Positions 25,761 through 34,622 of a stretch of DNA of 64,000 bases are shown here, piece after piece. A program made the position numbers and the translations under genes. Each line of letters opens with the position of its first letter. Positions within the stretch are counted from its first letter, which is position 1. The DNA is taken from assembly GCF_016706325.1 (NCBI RefSeq), contig NZ_JADJJX010000001.1, positions 930,001 to 994,000 on the forward strand. Reading direction: 5' to 3'. The DNA is from Methanothrix sp. Lineage in GTDB: Archaea > Halobacteriota > Methanosarcinia > Methanotrichales > Methanotrichaceae. The notes beneath the pieces are model-generated. The model did no database searches and was not told where the DNA came from. It worked only from the letters and a program-made list of their open reading frames with translations.

Positions 25761-26935
25761 GGGTCGTGAGCCTCTAATGGGTTTGAGTTTTGTAATATGG
25801 AAAAGTCAAGAGTTCCTGCAAGCTCCAGACATGATCGATTAAGCCAGCTTGCTTCGCGGGACTATTGAACTTCGTTATGCCCATCTCATTTCTATATTTT
25901 AGAGCACGATGCTTTCGGCAGTAGTTGAAGTGCGCGAAATATAGGGTCATTTGGTTATTCAATTCTGCAGTCTCCTTAGAGAAACCTATGGTTTTCCTTG
26001 ATATGCGGTTATTATCTTGTCTGCATGTCAGGTTTTGCCGTTCAATGTAGCTGGTAGATATCATTTTGTGGTCTATATCTTTGCCAAATATGATTCTCTT
26101 GACCACTTTTTTTAGTCTACCGTTGACCCTCATTTTAATGACTTGAGCATATTGTAATAGTTCATCTACGATTAATTTAGGACTTCGAGGTCGCCCTCGC
26201 TTGCCTGTTGGTGCGAACGGCTGTAGTTTTCCATATTGCTTTCGAAGAGCTGCTGCATATAGTCTTAATCCATCTGTCACAAAGAGCGGCATTGATCTGA
26301 GTCTTTTGGCAGTATTTGAAACGAGCTGATCTGCATTTTCCTGAGATCGCTCACCGATAACATGTGAAAGCACCAACCTGCAATTTGCAGCCATGCTTAT
26401 CCAGATCCAAGTTCCTTTATCTTCGTATTCACCTTCTCTGGGTAGTGTTTTTCCCCACAAAAGTCCATGCCTCGTCCATCTCTACCTTTGGGGTCTCTAC
26501 ATCCTTCAAGACAACTTCATTGACTTTTTCACTATGCTTTGCTGCTTTCGAGATCCAAGTGCTTACAGTAGATGGTTTTGACTCAAGGATCTCAGCTATT
26601 CCTAAGACACTCATTCCACGCATGGCCATTTTTAGAGCCAGCTTGATCTTTTCTTCGTTTGTTCTTGTGTCATAGAATGCAGTGTTAGTTCTATCACAGA
26701 ATCTGGTACCACATGTGTGGCAAATATATTTCCTGACCTTGCCGGAGCTTATCTTGTAAGTTCCGTACACAGTGACGTTTCCTTTCCCAGCAATTCCAAA
26801 TAGATTGCACTGCTCATTCGGGCATGCTACATCCAAGAATCGAGGCTTTGGACCTCTTTTGCCCATTTTGCTACACCCCATGTAGCATATAGGAATAGGT
26901 TATATAAATAACAGCCGATTGTAGATTCACGACCC
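25761..26935 (-). mobile_element. IS1-family insertion sequence with TIRs and 6-bp target duplication
   Basis: The left end GGGTCGTGAGCCTCTAAT (25761-25778) matches, inverted, the right end at 26918-26935 (GGGTCGTGAATCTACAAT) with three mismatches. GCGAAA directly flanks both ends (25755-25760 and 26936-26941) as a target duplication. The element is 1,175 bp and carries an IS1-type transposase on the minus strand. Good TIRs and an intact duplication show that insertion is fairly recent. Confidence 0.85.
25774..26881 (-). pseudogene. IS1-family transposase in two frames
   Basis: The first frame (26881-26429) carries an N-terminal zinc finger (CPNEQCNLFGIAGKGN; YICHTCGTRFCD) and an HTH (LGIAEILESKPSTVSTWISK), then VEMDEAWTFVG, which includes the first catalytic Asp. 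The second frame (from ~26460 to 25774) carries KGTWIWISMAANCRLVLSHV, the middle of the DDE domain, and the end region SYIERQNLTCRQDNNRISRK. The frames join at a GGGGAAAAAC run near 26440. Classical IS1 uses a -1 slip, but joining these needs +1 (or -2), so I read it as a frameshift mutation or sequencing indel rather than programmed slippage. Confidence 0.75.
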
Positions 26936-27039
26936 GCGAAAGAGAACCCACAGATAACAGTCAAGACCCAACAGATATTTATGCAATTCATACTTATTCT
27001 TAAACGAATAGAACTAAGGACATATAGGTGGAAGATTAA

Positions 27040-28290
27040 ATGAGATTACGCTATGTATTGCTGGCTTTAATATTGTGTATTTCTTTTAATGCTGTGAACG
27101 CAGAGAATTACGACTTCGTGTTGAATATATATGGCAACGCAAATATGGACAACAATATCGATGACAAGGATATAGAATACATAAAAGCAGTTATCGATGG
27201 AAAAGAGACACTCACAAAGCTTTCGGATGCAAACAATGACGGAAAGGTCGATGAAAGAGACATCGAACAAATAAAACAGATAATTGATGGCGATGAAAAA
27301 GAACTGATTCTCATCGATTCTGCCAACAGGACAGTCGCGCTAAAGACGCCTATTGAAAGGATTGTTATAGCACGAAAAGGCGCAGAGGAGTTCACAATAC
27401 TGATGGCAAAAGACAAAATCGTGGGCATTGGTGATGACGCAAAACAGAATAATCCCGACATCGTCAGAAAGACTGGAGTAGATAAAGTCCAAAGCGTGGG
27501 AAACTTCAATTCGGGAAGCCTGGACTATGAGGCAATAATATCTCTTAATCCCGACCTGGTTATAGCCACATCGCCCTCATTGAAAAAGGGATTGGCGGAC
27601 AAGATCCCGGGAAATATCCCCGTAGTTGCGCTGGACTGCGAGGTTGATCCAGACCTTGCTTTTCAAGATGAGATAATAAAAAAGCTAGGATACATAGTAA
27701 ATGAGCCAGAGAAGGCCGACGAAATCATTAATTGGAGGAGTAAATATAAAAATATATTAAGCAACAAAATAAACAATTTAGATCCAGACGCTCTGCCCAC
27801 ATACTATGTGGAGACATATGAGAAATATTTGACTTATATGTCCGATCAATATGACTCAAAAGCAATAAAAGATTGCGGCGGGATCAACATTGTTGATGGC
27901 TCAAGTTTTCAAAAGAACGAATTGCTGGACGGAGAGGTCACAATTGACGCCGAATGGCTGATCGATCAGAATCCTGATTATATATTTATACGGGAAAATA
28001 CAAACGTTGCAGGGTTTAACTGGACTGAAGAAGAGGCAAAAAAGGAATTAGAATCACTGATCGACAGACCTGGGTGGGAGAATCTGAAAGCTGTTAAAAA
28101 CGGCCATGTATACTTGTACAACAAATGCTTTGTTCGGAGCAGATCTGAAATAGGAAAGGTCTATTTCGCAAAATGGCTGCACCCAGAACTGTTCAAGGAC
28201 CTAAATCCAGATGCCATCCATGCAGAATATTGGAAGGAATTTTTAGATATAGATCTTGAGGGGCTCTGGGTCTATCCTGAACCCGTATAA
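27040..28290 (+). CDS. Dockerin-fused substrate-binding protein, AT-rich paralogue
   Basis: A 416-residue exported protein with the same build as 21949-23205: signal peptide (1-21), dockerin-like domain (~28-88; loops NANMDNNIDDKDI and DANNDGKVDERDI), then a PF01497-type domain (SNRTVALKTPIERIVIARKG-like N-lobe opening; SLDYEAIISLNPDLVIATSP). The C-lobe ends KVYFAKWLHPELFKDLNPDA. An AGGTGG SD precedes the ATG. Codon use is visibly more A/T-rich than in the four paralogues, and the gene lies ~100 bp from an IS1 copy, suggesting separate acquisition. A T-rich terminator follows directly. Confidence 0.85.
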   Translation: MRLRYVLLALILCISFNAVNAENYDFVLNIYGNANMDNNIDDKDIEYIKAVIDGKETLTKLSDANNDGKVDERDIEQIKQIIDGDEKELILIDSANRTVALKTPIERIVIARKGAEEFTILMAKDKIVGIGDDAKQNNPDIVRKTGVDKVQSVGNFNSGSLDYEAIISLNPDLVIATSPSLKKGLADKIPGNIPVVALDCEVDPDLAFQDEIIKKLGYIVNEPEKADEIINWRSKYKNILSNKINNLDPDALPTYYVETYEKYLTYMSDQYDSKAIKDCGGINIVDGSSFQKNELLDGEVTIDAEWLIDQNPDYIFIRENTNVAGFNWTEEEAKKELESLIDRPGWENLKAVKNGHVYLYNKCFVRSRSEIGKVYFAKWLHPELFKDLNPDAIHAEYWKEFLDIDLEGLWVYPEPV

Positions 28291-28300
28291 TTTTTTTATT
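28291..28300 (+). terminator. T-tract terminator after SBP gene
   Basis: The stop codon at 28290 runs directly into a stretch of T residues (~28292-28298), a typical archaeal terminator. Confidence 0.55.
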
Positions 28301-28399
28301 AGAGATTGCTGGAACCACAGATCAAATACGAGTTCACTGTATATCGATAGAGCTGGAGGACAAGTATAAAAAATATAAATGATAATAGAGGGGCATCAA

Positions 28400-28810
28400 T
28401 CAGCACGCCCCATCATAAATCGCCTCCTGCAGTTGATGCAAGCTTATCGGCTTGGAGATGAAGCCATCTCCCCCCTCATTGATGCATTCATCCCTGCGGC
28501 TGGTGCAGCCGGTGACGAAGATAATCCTGGGGCCCTCCGGCCAGCGTTTCCTGATGATCCTTGCAGCCTGCAGCCCATCCATTTTGGGCATCTGAATGTC
28601 CATGAGCACCAGGTCATAAGGATGGCTCTCCATGGCGTGCACCGCTTCGACGCCATTGTCTGCTGTATCGGCATTGTGGCCCAGTTTCTTGAGCATCCGC
28701 AAGGTGATCATCCGGTTGGCAGGGTCGTCCTCTGCCAGCAGAATGCTCAAAGCCCCATTGCGGTGCATTCCATTGCCATAGCTCAAATCAGATCCGGTTT
28801 CAGGTGCCAT
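28400..28810 (-). CDS. Single-domain response regulator (CheY-like)
   Basis: A 136-residue receiver domain without output domain. The acidic pocket is E27-D28-D29 (LLAEDDPANR), the phosphoacceptor is D71 (LVLMDIQMPKMDG), the switch Thr is T100 (IIFVTG) and the conserved Lys is K120 (GFISKPI). A ~20-residue N-terminal extension lacks homology. No histidine kinase is adjacent, so it probably takes phosphate from a kinase elsewhere; the sensor-like protein cut by the right edge of the window might be one but is 35 kb away. Confidence 0.9.
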   Translation of the reverse strand: MAPETGSDLSYGNGMHRNGALSILLAEDDPANRMITLRMLKKLGHNADTADNGVEAVHAMESHPYDLVLMDIQMPKMDGLQAARIIRKRWPEGPRIIFVTGCTSRRDECINEGGDGFISKPISLHQLQEAIYDGAC

Positions 28811-29097
28811 CTCAACTCACCATTCTATGAAGAGCATTGCCCTCTCCTACCACACAATTCAGCGCAGGGTCTGTATCATTGTGTAATAAACTTTTTGGTA
28901 TTAGTATTATCAAGGGATGCATCTTCCCTGAAAGCCGAAAGGAAAAAAGAGGCTCTTAGCTGCCTTCTGAGGGACGAATGGCGAAATCAGGGTTCTTGGG
29001 CCTCATCACAAAGAGGCCAGGGCACAGAGGAGACCGCTCCGCAGTGCAATACCCTGCAATCAGGCGAAGAGACAAAAAAGAGAGCGGCCCAGTCTGC
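28811..29097. other. Intergenic region
   Basis: Just under 300 bp with no supported gene. A long plus-strand open frame crosses it but is a shadow of the flanking minus-strand genes. Confidence 0.4.
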
Positions 29098-29980
29098 CTA
29101 AAGAACGATCTGCTTATTGTGCTCCAGGACCTCGGCCATTGTATCCACGCCTTCGATAGACCTGGGGAAGTTGGTGAAGACCACCCGCTTGACGTTGATT
29201 CCCTTATCCTTCAGAGACTCCTCAATCCCCTTGGCCAGCTCGCCAGACTGCATATTCTCAATGATAAAGCTCACGTTCCGGTATTTCTCTGGATTGGCAT
29301 TGATATCGTCCACCACCTTGGCCGCAGTCCGGGTTCCATTCAGGGCGAACTCAGGAGCAAAGATGTTGACCACATTCATGCCCAGCCATTCTTCCACAGG
29401 CTCCCTCTGCCAAAGCATCACAATGACCTGGGTCTGGTTGAGCTTTTCCTTCTCAGCCGGAGTCGGCTCTATGGCATCGAAGCTCTTCACATACTCACCA
29501 TAGCGCTCATCATAATAGCTCTCATTGATCGGATCGTACTGCACCAGCCATCCCCTAACCTCCTCAGCCAGAAGCTTGGCCTTGGCGGGCGTATTCCATT
29601 CGCGAGAGGGATCGGATACAGTCTTCCATGTAACCGATCCATAGTTGTTGGCCTTCATGAAGTCATTGACCGCGGGAATATTATACCTTTGGTCATTGCT
29701 GTCATTGTAGGCCATAAAGAGATCAGCACCCGGGATGAAATCCATATTGAGCTGGATTCTGCTGGGGATGATGTCCCCTTGCAGATGGGGGCAGAGTGTG
29801 GGATCGGCAATCGTTATCGCTTCTCACTCTATCTCCACCAATATAGGTTGCCGGGTCCATCAGCACACTGGTGGTGCAGACGATCTTGATCGTATTCGGG
29901 GCAGGCTCGGCAAAGGCCGGAGCCAGGATGAGGATGGCCAACATCAATAAGGCCGGCCCAGTGGATTGAATCCCTTTCAT
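29098..29980 (-). pseudogene. ZnuA-type metal-binding protein, frameshifted
   Basis: The N-terminal frame (29980 to ~29825) has a signal peptide (LLMLAILILAPAFA) and the opening TIKIVCTTSVLMDPATYIGG of an A-1-type metal SBP. The rest (from ~29823) is in another frame: ITIADPTLCPHLQGDIIPSR, DFIPGADLFMAYND, and a C-lobe ending in a long helix (MAEVLEHNKQIVL). A single extra base at ~29824 (GTG-A-GAAGCG) explains the break. Otherwise the sequence is well preserved, so this is a very recent mutation or a sequencing error. It is last in the operon with the permease, ATPase and FmdE protein. The family delivers zinc or manganese; metal identity here is open. Confidence 0.8.
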
Positions 29981-30006
29981 GAACTCTAATTCGTAATATC
30001 ATTTAT

Positions 30007-30837
30007 TTAGTTGTTACTACGGTTTATCCTCCGCTTAAAGGAGAGTACCACCGATAGCCCGAAGCCTGCTGTGAGCAGCAGGGCCACCAGAGGAGCTACC
30101 GGAAGCGTATACTCAAATGCCGCCCAGACCCCAAAGGAGCTGACGATGAGGGCTACCGCCGGGGCGACAATGAACATGCTCTTCACATCAAAGCAGAACT
30201 GGCTGGCTATAGATGCCGGTGCTGCCAGCAATACGAAGATCAAGAGCCCTCCCACGATATTCAGGCTGAGGGCCACAGATATGGCGATGATGAACAGCAG
30301 CAGGTAATAGACCAGCTTGACCCTGATGCCCGCTGCCTCGGCGATCTTCATGTTGAACATGATGGCCGAGATCTCTTTGTAGAACGCTAAAACGAAGAGG
30401 ATGGAAAGGGCGCAGATGGCGGCCAGAGCATAGATCTCTTCCCGGTACAAAGATATGACATCCCCAAATAGAAGGCTGCTCGCCGAGAGCCCTCTGCCCA
30501 TGTACTCCATGTAAGAGATCAGGAAGATGGCCACGGCCATGGACAGGGAGAATAGGACGCCCAATGTTGCATCGGCCGCCATCTTGGCCTTCTCGCTCAC
30601 CGGACCGATAAGCGCAGCTACCCCCATGCTGAAGGCGATGGCTGCCACCTGAGCATTCGCTCCCAGAAACATGCCCAGAGCCGCACCGGCAAAGGCAGCA
30701 TGGGACATGGTAAAACCAATTGAGGAGAGGCTCATCCTGGAGATGATCACCCCCAGGATGCTGCAGGTAACGGAGGCAAAGATCATCGCCTCCAGGGCAT
30801 GGCAGACCACATTGTTCTCTATCAGCCACTCGAGCAT
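30007..30837 (-). CDS. ZnuB-type metal ABC permease
   Basis: A ~276-residue permease with about eight TM helices, of the ABC-3 family that imports zinc, manganese or iron. I prefer the ATG at 30837 (MLEWLIENNVVCHALEAMIF); a start at 30855 is also possible. Conserved features include SSIGFTMSHAAFAGAALGMF in the first third and SLNIVGGLLIFVLLAAPASI near the end. It overlaps the upstream ATPase gene by 16 nt and is followed 26 nt later by the SBP gene. Confidence 0.88.
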   Translation of the reverse strand: MLEWLIENNVVCHALEAMIFASVTCSILGVIISRMSLSSIGFTMSHAAFAGAALGMFLGANAQVAAIAFSMGVAALIGPVSEKAKMAADATLGVLFSLSMAVAIFLISYMEYMGRGLSASSLLFGDVISLYREEIYALAAICALSILFVLAFYKEISAIMFNMKIAEAAGIRVKLVYYLLLFIIAISVALSLNIVGGLLIFVLLAAPASIASQFCFDVKSMFIVAPAVALIVSSFGVWAAFEYTLPVAPLVALLLTAGFGLSVVLSFKRRINRSNN

Positions 30838-31577
30838 CTTCCCTCGACCCCACATTCATCTCTTATTATCTCCTCTACCTCTTCCGCCTGGCAGCTCAGG
30901 TCGCAGATGATCCTGCCCCGGTTCATGACCACGAGATGGATGGGAATGTCAGGGAGTCCATCGAATGCATGAGCCACCATGAGGACGGGAATTCCCTGCT
31001 GCACCATTCTCTTGAACACATCCTGCAGGAACTCTCTGGCCTGAAAGTCGAGATTGCTGAAGGGCTCATCCAGCATCATCACCTCTGACTCCTTGGCGAT
31101 GTTATGGGCGATCATCACCTTTTGCTGCTGGCCGCCGCTGAGGGTGCCTATGGTCTTATGGGCCAGGTCCTCAATTCCCACCAGGGAGATGGCCCTCTGA
31201 ACGGCATCGTAGTCGGACTCCTTCGGGCGGCTCAACAATCCCAGGCGGCCGAAGCGTCCCATCATCACCACCTCCCGGGCAGTGAAGGGGGTGAAGGGAT
31301 CGAAATAGAAGTTCTGGATGACATATCCCACCCTCCGCCTCACCTCTGGACCCAGGCGGCGAACGTCCAGGCCGCAGACACTGGCCCTGCCGTGGGTGAT
31401 CTTGACCAGGCCGTTGATCGACTCCAAGAGGGTCGTCTTGCCCGCGCTGTTTGGGCCGCCAACGACCACATACTCCCCTCGATCAACCATCAGGGACAGG
31501 TCCCTGATAACTGGCTCTGAGCCGCCCTCATATGCAGTATATATCCCCTCCAGATCGATGATGCTCAATTCACCCAC
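30822..31577 (-). CDS. ZnuC-type metal ABC transporter ATPase
   Basis: A 251-residue ABC ATPase. Walker A is GGPNSAGKTT (~40-49), the signature is LSGGQQQ, and Walker B is VMMLDEPFSNLD, with the H-loop His in LMVAHAFDG. The Q-loop is VIQNFYFDPFTPFT. The length and the TPFTAREVVMMGRFGR segment are typical of ATPases paired with ABC-3 permeases. It powers uptake by the permease encoded just downstream (16-nt overlap) and is 13 nt downstream of the FmdE-like gene. Confidence 0.9.
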   Translation of the reverse strand: MGELSIIDLEGIYTAYEGGSEPVIRDLSLMVDRGEYVVVGGPNSAGKTTLLESINGLVKITHGRASVCGLDVRRLGPEVRRRVGYVIQNFYFDPFTPFTAREVVMMGRFGRLGLLSRPKESDYDAVQRAISLVGIEDLAHKTIGTLSGGQQQKVMIAHNIAKESEVMMLDEPFSNLDFQAREFLQDVFKRMVQQGIPVLMVAHAFDGLPDIPIHLVVMNRGRIICDLSCQAEEVEEIIRDECGVEGRCSSG

Positions 31578-31590
31578 CTGATAATCTGAA

Positions 31591-32034
31591 CTAGCGGCTC
31601 TGGACTGAGAAGAGGTCCCTGTCCGGCAGGCGGTACATACCCTCCGCCAGCTTTTCTATAATCTGGTCGTGATCAGCCTCCCCCTCAGGCGGAAAATCGA
31701 TCCTCTTTGGCCTGATGACCATCTGCTTCTCCCCCGCCAGGAACTCGCAGAGGATCTCATTGCATTCCACAATCTGTATGTTCCTCTTACCCAGAGTGCA
31801 GCCGCTGCCGATCTGTACCCCATCCGCCAGGCAGGATTCCGGGGGCATGCCTGCGCAGAAGACGCTTGCCCTCATCAGGAAGGGATCAGGGCAGAAATTC
31901 TCTTTGACATACCTGCCGATTCTGTAGCCGAGGACGATGTAGGGCCCCAGGTGGCCGTGAAATGCCGCCAGCTCTTCGATAGAGTACTCTTTATCCAGGC
32001 CGGTATACCTGCATGTGGTTTCTTTCCTATTCAT
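31591..32034 (-). CDS. FmdE-family protein
   Basis: A 147-residue protein of the FmdE family, named for a gene near molybdenum formylmethanofuran dehydrogenase. The ATG at 32034 is chosen for its GAGGAT SD. The conserved metal-binding motifs are FHGHLGPYIVLGYRIG (two His) and CAGMPPESCLADGVQIGSGC (three Cys), then TLGKRNI. It has no zinc-ribbon extension. Family members bind metal and are thought to serve metal handling or cofactor assembly. It is the first gene of an operon with a ZnuABC-like importer, which links it to metal supply here. Confidence 0.85.
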   Translation of the reverse strand: MNRKETTCRYTGLDKEYSIEELAAFHGHLGPYIVLGYRIGRYVKENFCPDPFLMRASVFCAGMPPESCLADGVQIGSGCTLGKRNIQIVECNEILCEFLAGEKQMVIRPKRIDFPPEGEADHDQIIEKLAEGMYRLPDRDLFSVQSR

Positions 32035-32262
32035 ATCGGATATCCTCATAAAAGTTAATACTAACCCTGATATGATATGAATTATTAATGCTTGCGGGCC
32101 ATCAGTTAACACCCAAATTATCCTGTCCTGGTGAAATGCGGCCATTCCTGGAAAAAAGCTGAAATCTGGAAAAAGGAGGGGCTTGCCAGGCGCCCCCCCG
32201 GGGCCTGTAGGGATCAAGCGGCTCCCTTCCGGCCTGGCAGAGCCAGGGTGCCATCAATCTGT

Positions 32263-32300
32263 TAATATACTATCGACCTGATATATACTATCGATCTGAT
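32263..32300. repeat. 18-bp direct repeat downstream of the NikA-type gene
   Basis: ATATACTATCGACCTGAT is followed directly by ATATACTATCGATCTGAT (one mismatch), then a partial third copy. It lies just beyond the 3' end of the SBP gene at 32309 and may contribute to termination; otherwise its role is unclear. Confidence 0.6.
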
Positions 32301-32308
32301 ATATCCTC

Positions 32309-33847
32309 TCAATCCTCTATGTCCATCTCCGGATTCAGCCTATAGTCATGAGCAGTGGGATAGAACTCAAATCCTTTAATAGAATCCCGCTGTGCCACAA
32401 CCATGCCATAGTGTGCTATAACTAGATTTATGGCCTCTTCCTGGGTTATAGACTGGACCTCCCGCAGCAGGTCGTATCTCTCTTCCATATCCCTCGTCGC
32501 CATGGACTCCGACAGCAGTTCATCCACTCTTGGATTGGAATAGCCCACGTAGTTGTAGGATCCGCCTGTGCCATAGCTCCTCTCCAGGTAGTACTGTGGA
32601 TCAGGAATCAGGGCGCTGTTGGTGGCGAAGAGCACCATATCCCAGTCGCCCTCGCTGCGTCTCTTCTCTATCGCCCCCCACTCCAGCACATCGAGGTTAG
32701 CCCTGACTCCGATGCTTGCCAGCTCGCCAATGAGTGCTTCGGCCACTGGCACAAGGCCGGGCCTTGTGGCATAGGTGAGCAAAGACAGCTCCAGGGGCTT
32801 GCCATCCTTATCCAGTATGCCGTCGCCATCATCATCTTTCCAGCCGGCGTTTCTCAGAAGCTCTTCCGCCTCATTGGGATCGTAATCGTATCTTCTTACG
32901 CTTCTGTTCGCCCAGGGCATCTCCGAGCTGAAGGGGACGCTATCAGCGGATCCCACGCCAAATAGAACATACTTGACGATATCATCCCTGTTGATGGCAT
33001 AGCTGAGCGCATGTCTCACGTCTATATCACTCAGAGGATCATGGTTTATATTCAGATCCAGACGGTAGAGGTATGATGTGTTATAGACCCTTGCATTCAC
33101 GCCATCGAGAGAGTCGATTCTGTTTGTCTCGCTGTAGGGTATATCCACAGTGAAATCGACATCTCCTTTCTCTATGGCAGAAGATCTCGTATTTGCATCC
33201 GTCATGGGTATGGTTACTACCCTATCGATCTGAGTGCTTCCTCCCCACCACTTATCGTTTTTCATCACAGTCAGAACATGTGTCTTCTCATCAAAGCTCT
33301 CAAATTTAAACGGTCCTGTTCCTATGGGCTGGCGAAGAATCCCCTCATTATCCATAGAATTTCTGCTGATGATGCCCAGCTCCGGATAATGGAGTATCGA
33401 AGGCAGCATGGAATTTGGCTCCTTGGTATGAATTTGCAGGGTGACGGGATCGACGACATCGATATGGTCAAGATTCAGAAAATTTGCTATAGTCGAATCC
33501 AGCTCCGCTCCCCTCTCCAGTGTGAACTTGACATCATCTGCACTCATCTTGCCTCCGTCGTGGAAGAGGACATCATCTCTCAGCTTGATCTCCCATGTAT
33601 CATCATCCAGTTGCTCCCAGCTGAGAGCAAGCTGCGGCAATAAACGGTAATTTTGATCGGACTTCACCAGCGTTTCAGTGACAAGCGTCTTCTCCGCCCA
33701 GGCATCGCCTCTATCGTCCGGATCTATGGACGGTATATCCCACATGGCCGCAACCCTGAGCACCTTTTCCGATTCTCCCGATACTGTCGAGAATGAGAGC
33801 AGCACGGCCAGGGCCAGTGCCACCATTACGATATTCATATTCTTCAT
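32309..33847 (-). CDS. Peptide/nickel-type substrate-binding protein (family 5)
   Basis: A ~512-residue exported SBP. The ATG at 33847 (MKNMNIVMVALALAVLLSF) has a GGAG SD; a longer frame to 33934 lacks a signal. The NikA/DppA fold is clear: IPSIDPDDRGDAWAEKTLVT, TWEIKLRDDVLFHDGGKMSA, IGTGPFKFESFDEKTHVL, a DDDGDGILDKDGKPLELSLL segment with a calcium-loop look, and a closing FYPTAHDYRLNP. It is last in a five-gene ABC operon (B-C-D-F-A order). Members bind oligopeptides or Ni-chelates; the three paralogues here differ in the binding domain. Confidence 0.9.
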   Translation of the reverse strand: MKNMNIVMVALALAVLLSFSTVSGESEKVLRVAAMWDIPSIDPDDRGDAWAEKTLVTETLVKSDQNYRLLPQLALSWEQLDDDTWEIKLRDDVLFHDGGKMSADDVKFTLERGAELDSTIANFLNLDHIDVVDPVTLQIHTKEPNSMLPSILHYPELGIISRNSMDNEGILRQPIGTGPFKFESFDEKTHVLTVMKNDKWWGGSTQIDRVVTIPMTDANTRSSAIEKGDVDFTVDIPYSETNRIDSLDGVNARVYNTSYLYRLDLNINHDPLSDIDVRHALSYAINRDDIVKYVLFGVGSADSVPFSSEMPWANRSVRRYDYDPNEAEELLRNAGWKDDDGDGILDKDGKPLELSLLTYATRPGLVPVAEALIGELASIGVRANLDVLEWGAIEKRRSEGDWDMVLFATNSALIPDPQYYLERSYGTGGSYNYVGYSNPRVDELLSESMATRDMEERYDLLREVQSITQEEAINLVIAHYGMVVAQRDSIKGFEFYPTAHDYRLNPEMDIED

Positions 33848-33893
33848 AACACTGCTCCATCTATTCATTACGAGAGAGAGCCAAAGGGCCTCT

Positions 33894-34622
33894 CTAACTC
33901 CTGGCCCACGACCTCTTCTCCCTGTTCGTCTCAATCTTTTTTATCGATCCGTTCTCGATATAGGCGATCCTGTCCGATACCGCTCTCAGGACATCAATGT
34001 CATGAGAGATGAAGAGGTAGGCGAGGCCTGTATCCTCCTGGATCTTCATCATCAGCCTGAGGATCTGAGCCTGCACCGAGGCATCAAGCATTGATGTCGG
34101 CTCGTCGGCCACCACAAAACTGGGCTGGAGGGATATGATCCTCGCCAGAACTGCCCTCTGGATCTCCCCCCCACTGAGCTGCTGGGGGTACCTTGCCAGA
34201 TGCTCAGGCCGCAGGCCCACCCTGGCTATCAGCCTATCGACCTCCTGGAGGATCTGCTCCCTGCTTATCTTCCGATGAATCACCATTGGCTCGGATATGC
34301 TATCAATCGCCCTCATCTTCGGATTCAGGCTTGTCACAGGGTTCTGAAATATCATCTGCAGCCGGGGCCTGGTCCGGGAGAGCTCCTTCTTTTTCAATTT
34401 GAGCAGATCCCTGCCCTCAAACACAATCCGCCCCGAGTCGGGCCTCTCCAGGAGCACGAGGCACTTGCCAACAGTGGTCTTTCCCGAGCCGCTGGTCCCA
34501 AACATCCCCAGCGTCTCCCCCCGATCGATGGAGAAGCTGGCCCCGTCCAGCACCTGTAGCCGGCCAAACTGTTTGCTGAGGGCATCAACCTCGATCAGGG
34601 GAGAATGCATCTTTTCATCCAC
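33894..34622 (-). CDS. DppF/NikE-type ABC ATPase
   Basis: A 242-residue ATPase: Walker A GTSGSGKTTVGKCL, Q-loop MIFQNPVTSLNPKM, signature LSGGEIQRAVLAR, Walker B FVVADEPTSMLD, H-loop FISHDIDVL. The N-P-V-T-S-L-N-P segment is diagnostic of peptide/nickel importers. It ends in a short basic tail. The start overlaps the stop of the upstream DppD-type gene, so the two ATPases are translationally coupled. Confidence 0.92.
   Translation of the reverse strand: MDEKMHSPLIEVDALSKQFGRLQVLDGASFSIDRGETLGMFGTSGSGKTTVGKCLVLLERPDSGRIVFEGRDLLKLKKKELSRTRPRLQMIFQNPVTSLNPKMRAIDSISEPMVIHRKISREQILQEVDRLIARVGLRPEHLARYPQQLSGGEIQRAVLARIISLQPSFVVADEPTSMLDASVQAQILRLMMKIQEDTGLAYLFISHDIDVLRAVSDRIAYIENGSIKKIETNREKRSWARS

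Noticed and set aside
25582..25842. Plus-strand 86-residue frame across the IS1 left end
   Set aside because: It overlaps the DppC-type gene in another frame and runs into the IS; no domain is visible.
26429..26460. Programmed -1 frameshift in the IS1 transposase
   Set aside because: Frame arithmetic shows that the second frame is +1 relative to the first, so classical IS1 slippage cannot join them.
28978..29889. Plus-strand 303-residue frame
   Set aside because: Antisense to the clearly recognisable ZnuA-type binding protein.
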